Translations under genes and position numbers: made by a program
The notes under the pieces: model-generated
Seen by the model: the letters and a program-made list of their open reading frames with translations, nothing else
What the model was told of the DNA's origin: nothing
The model's database searches: none
Assembly (NCBI GenBank): GCA_012295275.1
Contig: CM022679.1
Coordinates: 5,447,657-5,511,656 of the forward strand
Reading direction: 5' to 3'
DNA length: 64,000 bases
Source: Chrysomallon squamiferum
Lineage: Eukaryota; Mollusca; Gastropoda; Neomphalida; Peltospiridae
Shown here: piece after piece, positions 62,379 to 64,000 of the stretch
How positions within the stretch are numbered: the first letter of the stretch is position 1
Layout: the number at the start of each line of letters is the position of its first letter

Positions 62379-64000
62379 GAATAGTAGTATTAGTAATAGT
62401 ACATGATTATTATCACCATCATCATTACTGTCATTTTATTGGTGGTAGTTGACGAAGTTCAGATGTAGTTGTACTATTTGTAGTCGCAGCAGTGTTAGTA
62501 CTGCTTATATTAATATATACTCTATACCATTATGGTTAATAATCTTTAAATATATGATTAAAATATGTCTGCCTCAGGTTCTGGTTTATGCACCAGTATC
62601 ATCGTCATAATCGTCGCCGTCGTCATCATATTTATCAGGTATTTTATTAACAAGAATTAAATATAATTTATACACGAGTACATTTACAGTGAAAGCATTT
62701 AGCAACAACAACGACGACTACTCACTTCAATCCAAACATTCGGCAGGCAACTACGGCGTCAACGGATGACCAGGCATCGTCACAAATCGTTCCCCAAGTT
62801 GCATTGTAAAATATTTCAACTCGACCTTCCATAGGATTTGATCCATTCACAAGCCGAACACCAGTAGAGCTTGCTGTATAAAAAATATAATTAATTAGTT
62901 TAGTACGAGTAGCAGAGAAAATATGGGAACTGCGGTTTGTACAAAGTTACATTTAGAAAAACGGATCGAAGCATGATATGTCGTAGGATCAATTCTCATC
63001 AGCGAGCTCTTTAAGCTAATCCCAGTTCCAATGAATATTTATTTTCATTTGTGTTTTAAATATTATCTGAGGCAAATTGGGTTTCCTCTTTTGTATTTCG
63101 AAGAAGGTTGGAACCGTAAAAACTGTAACAAGATCAGTAAGAAGGATTTGATCCAGCGTTCTGACAACTAAACTACAACCCTCTATTTTTCACACATTAC
63201 ATATGCAGAGTATACACCATTTTGGAAACATGAGATACACGTAAAAGTGTTTTACTTTTGCTGTTTATCTTAAAAGAAAACAAAAGCAATGGTATATCAC
63301 ATCTGAAATGCATTTAAATATTCCATTTCGCTCTAAACATTAGATTAGACATCAACTATTTTTTAACGAACGATATTAAAATATTCTACACAAAACTAAA
63401 TATCTAGTATTTCTTAACCAAAGTATTAAAATATTCTACACTGCAATAAACATCAAGAATTTATTAACCAAAGATATTAAAATATTCTACACTGCAATAA
63501 GAACGCAAGGTACATACCACTCCACTCAAATTCGAAGCCTGTTTTGCTAATGCTGTAGTCACTCGTAAACCTCAACCAGTAAGAACTGGCGTACAGAACC
63601 GGCATCAGTCGACCACTGAATTGTCCTATTAATCTCCCGTGCGGTCCCATTTCTCGAACCTGAAAAATTAACAATTTTATACCATACCTTGAGTTACGTT
63701 AATTAGATTACGTACGCGTTACGATAATTGTATCTACACACATGTACACAAATACACACACACAGACATACATAATACATACATATGCACGTACAAATAT
63801 ATATATATGCACACAAACACACACAGAGAGATTTAAATATAGATATACTGTTTAAATATGTTATATGTATATGCATGGACAAAATTATGCAGTATAATAT
63901 CATAAAAGTCAGTACCTCGATTTTATCATATCCACCCTCCAAATCGAAGTGTCTGGCTTGCAGTTTAATAACAAACCGATCGCTAACGTGAGGCCGAATG
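55795..64000 (-). CDS. CUB-SRCR-CUB-SRCR-ZP type I membrane protein, DMBT1-like; 5' end outside window
   Basis: Exons in transcript order: 64000(partial)-63916, 63659-63518, 62873-62726, 62167-61992, 61686-61633, 61323-61154, 60567-60423, 59907-59772, 58787-58615, 58396-58340, 58139-57928, 57398-56986, 56801-56550, 55982-55795. Every exon has AG/GT borders and phases join correctly. The encoded order is CUB (incomplete), SRCR, linker, CUB, SRCR, linker, ZP, membrane helix, tail, TGA at 55797-55795. The order of SRCR, CUB and ZP is that of DMBT1-like receptors, which bind microbes or matrix in vertebrates; the role here is inferred. The SRCR domains have six cysteines and two exons each, that is group A. 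One frameshift is seen in the last ZP exon. More CUB/SRCR units may lie beyond the window. Confidence 0.88.
56100..56260. repeat. (TG)n and (ATT)n in the last intron of the minus gene
   Basis: TG run at 56106-56147 and ATT run at 56192-56259. Confidence 0.94.
56550..58139 (-). CDS. ZP domain, with frameshift in the last exon
   Basis: Exon 57928-58139 is ZP-N ([18 protein letters not shown], ending [11 protein letters not shown]). Exon 56986-57398 holds the end of ZP-N and the start of ZP-C ([42 protein letters not shown]). Exon 56550-56801 ends [23 protein letters not shown] and VYIICNLL in one frame, then [11 protein letters not shown] in another. The first frame meets TGA a few codons after NLL, so one extra base lies at about 56670-56682. 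Intron phases 0 and 2 match the plus-strand paralogue. Confidence 0.87.
58340..59907 (-). CDS. SRCR domain 2, group A, plus linker exon
   Basis: Exon 59772-59907 encodes [19 protein letters not shown], then [10 protein letters not shown] and ICAMLGY. Exon 58615-58787 encodes [18 protein letters not shown], then [14 protein letters not shown]. Six cysteines, phases 1-2-1, as in SRCR 1. The linker exon 58340-58396 ([17 protein letters not shown]) joins it to the ZP domain. Confidence 0.92.
59531..59662. repeat. Two (AAT)n runs in an intron
   Basis: AAT runs separated by AAC triplets and an A-rich spacer, between the two SRCR-2 exon groups. Confidence 0.93.
60120..60191. repeat. (CA)n in an intron
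   Basis: CA run between CUB 2 and SRCR 2. Confidence 0.93.
60423..61323 (-). CDS. CUB domain 2
   Basis: Exon 61154-61323 starts [18 protein letters not shown], continues [11 protein letters not shown] and ends ENGTDFLE. Exon 60423-60567 continues [20 protein letters not shown] and ends [20 protein letters not shown]. The first disulfide pair is present. The intron contains mixed TTA and TAC repeats plus poly-T and poly-A runs. Confidence 0.92.
60750..61120. repeat. TAC/ATT triplets and poly-T/poly-A
   Basis: CTA then ATT triplets to 60902, a C-rich patch, then poly-T (61028-61060) and poly-A (61099-61119). Confidence 0.93.
61698..62400. repeat. (AAT)n and (CTA)n in SRCR-1 introns
   Basis: AAT run at 61698-61765 and CTA run at 62331-62379, on either side of exon 61992-62167. 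Confidence 0.93.
61992..62873 (-). CDS. SRCR domain 1, group A
   Basis: Exon 62726-62873 encodes [20 protein letters not shown], then [10 protein letters not shown] and ACRMFGL. Exon 61992-62167 encodes [20 protein letters not shown], then [13 protein letters not shown]. The six cysteines and the split over two exons are characteristic of group A SRCR domains. Phases are 1-2-1. A 54-base linker exon follows at 61633-61686. Confidence 0.92.
62960..63195 (-). repeat. Decayed tRNA-derived SINE in an intron
   Basis: On the minus strand: GTAGTTTAGTTGTCAGAACG, then TGGATCAAATCC (B-box-like), then ACGGTTCCAACC and an AT-rich body. It shares these parts with the copy near 27.0 kb. It lies between exons 63518-63659 and 62726-62873 of the CUB/SRCR/ZP gene. 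Confidence 0.42.
63518..64000 (-). CDS. CUB domain 1 (start outside window)
   Basis: The partial exon 63916-64000 encodes the end of the first CUB half ([20 protein letters not shown]). Exon 63518-63659 encodes the second half ([13 protein letters not shown], then YWLRFTSD and GFEFEWSG). The join is phase 0, as in the other CUB domains of this window. The first Cys pair would lie right of position 64000. Confidence 0.88.

Overview
This window looks like a piece of an animal nuclear genome, most probably a mollusc and perhaps a coleoid cephalopod. The evidence is very low gene density, AT-rich sequence, GT-AG introns, very long (GA)n/(CT)n, (CA)n, (TA)n and trinucleotide microsatellites, tRNA-derived short repeats, and protein families typical of invertebrates (CUB/SRCR/ZP receptors, receptor guanylate cyclase). 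The phylum is inference; no marker that fixes the species was seen.

Layout. 1-25 kb is almost gene-free. It holds microsatellites, a 28-bp tandem repeat (5.7 kb), two copies of a Tigger/pogo-like non-autonomous DNA transposon (6.8 and 18.5 kb), a decayed tandem array of about 75 bp (13.9-14.5 kb) and one possible membrane-protein exon (16 kb, minus). At 25.5-25.9 kb, minus strand, lies the first coding exon of a receptor-type guanylate cyclase; its remaining exons were not found. 26-42 kb is again repeats: a third Tigger-like copy (29.7 kb), a perfect 37-bp hairpin (37.2 kb) and a composite repeat containing a tRNA-Leu-like unit (40.2-40.8 kb).

At 42.2-42.8 kb (minus) is a compact intronless linker-histone-like gene with a TATA box, a CRE-like site and the canonical 3' stem-loop of replication-dependent histone mRNAs. 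A possible isolated exon follows at 43.7-44.0 kb.

From 48.3 kb to the right edge are two convergent (tail-to-tail) genes for type I membrane proteins with a zona pellucida (ZP) domain. The plus-strand gene (48,322-55,087, 11 coding exons) encodes signal peptide-ShKT-CUB-ZP-transmembrane. The minus-strand gene (55,795 to beyond 64,000) encodes CUB-SRCR-CUB-SRCR-ZP-transmembrane with a short tail, the plan of DMBT1-like receptors. They share intron positions and phases throughout the ZP and membrane exons, so they are paralogues. Each carries one net single-base frameshift inside the C-terminal half of its ZP domain; assembly error and real decay cannot be separated here. Such proteins usually act at the cell surface in adhesion, gamete or epithelial matrix, or immune recognition.
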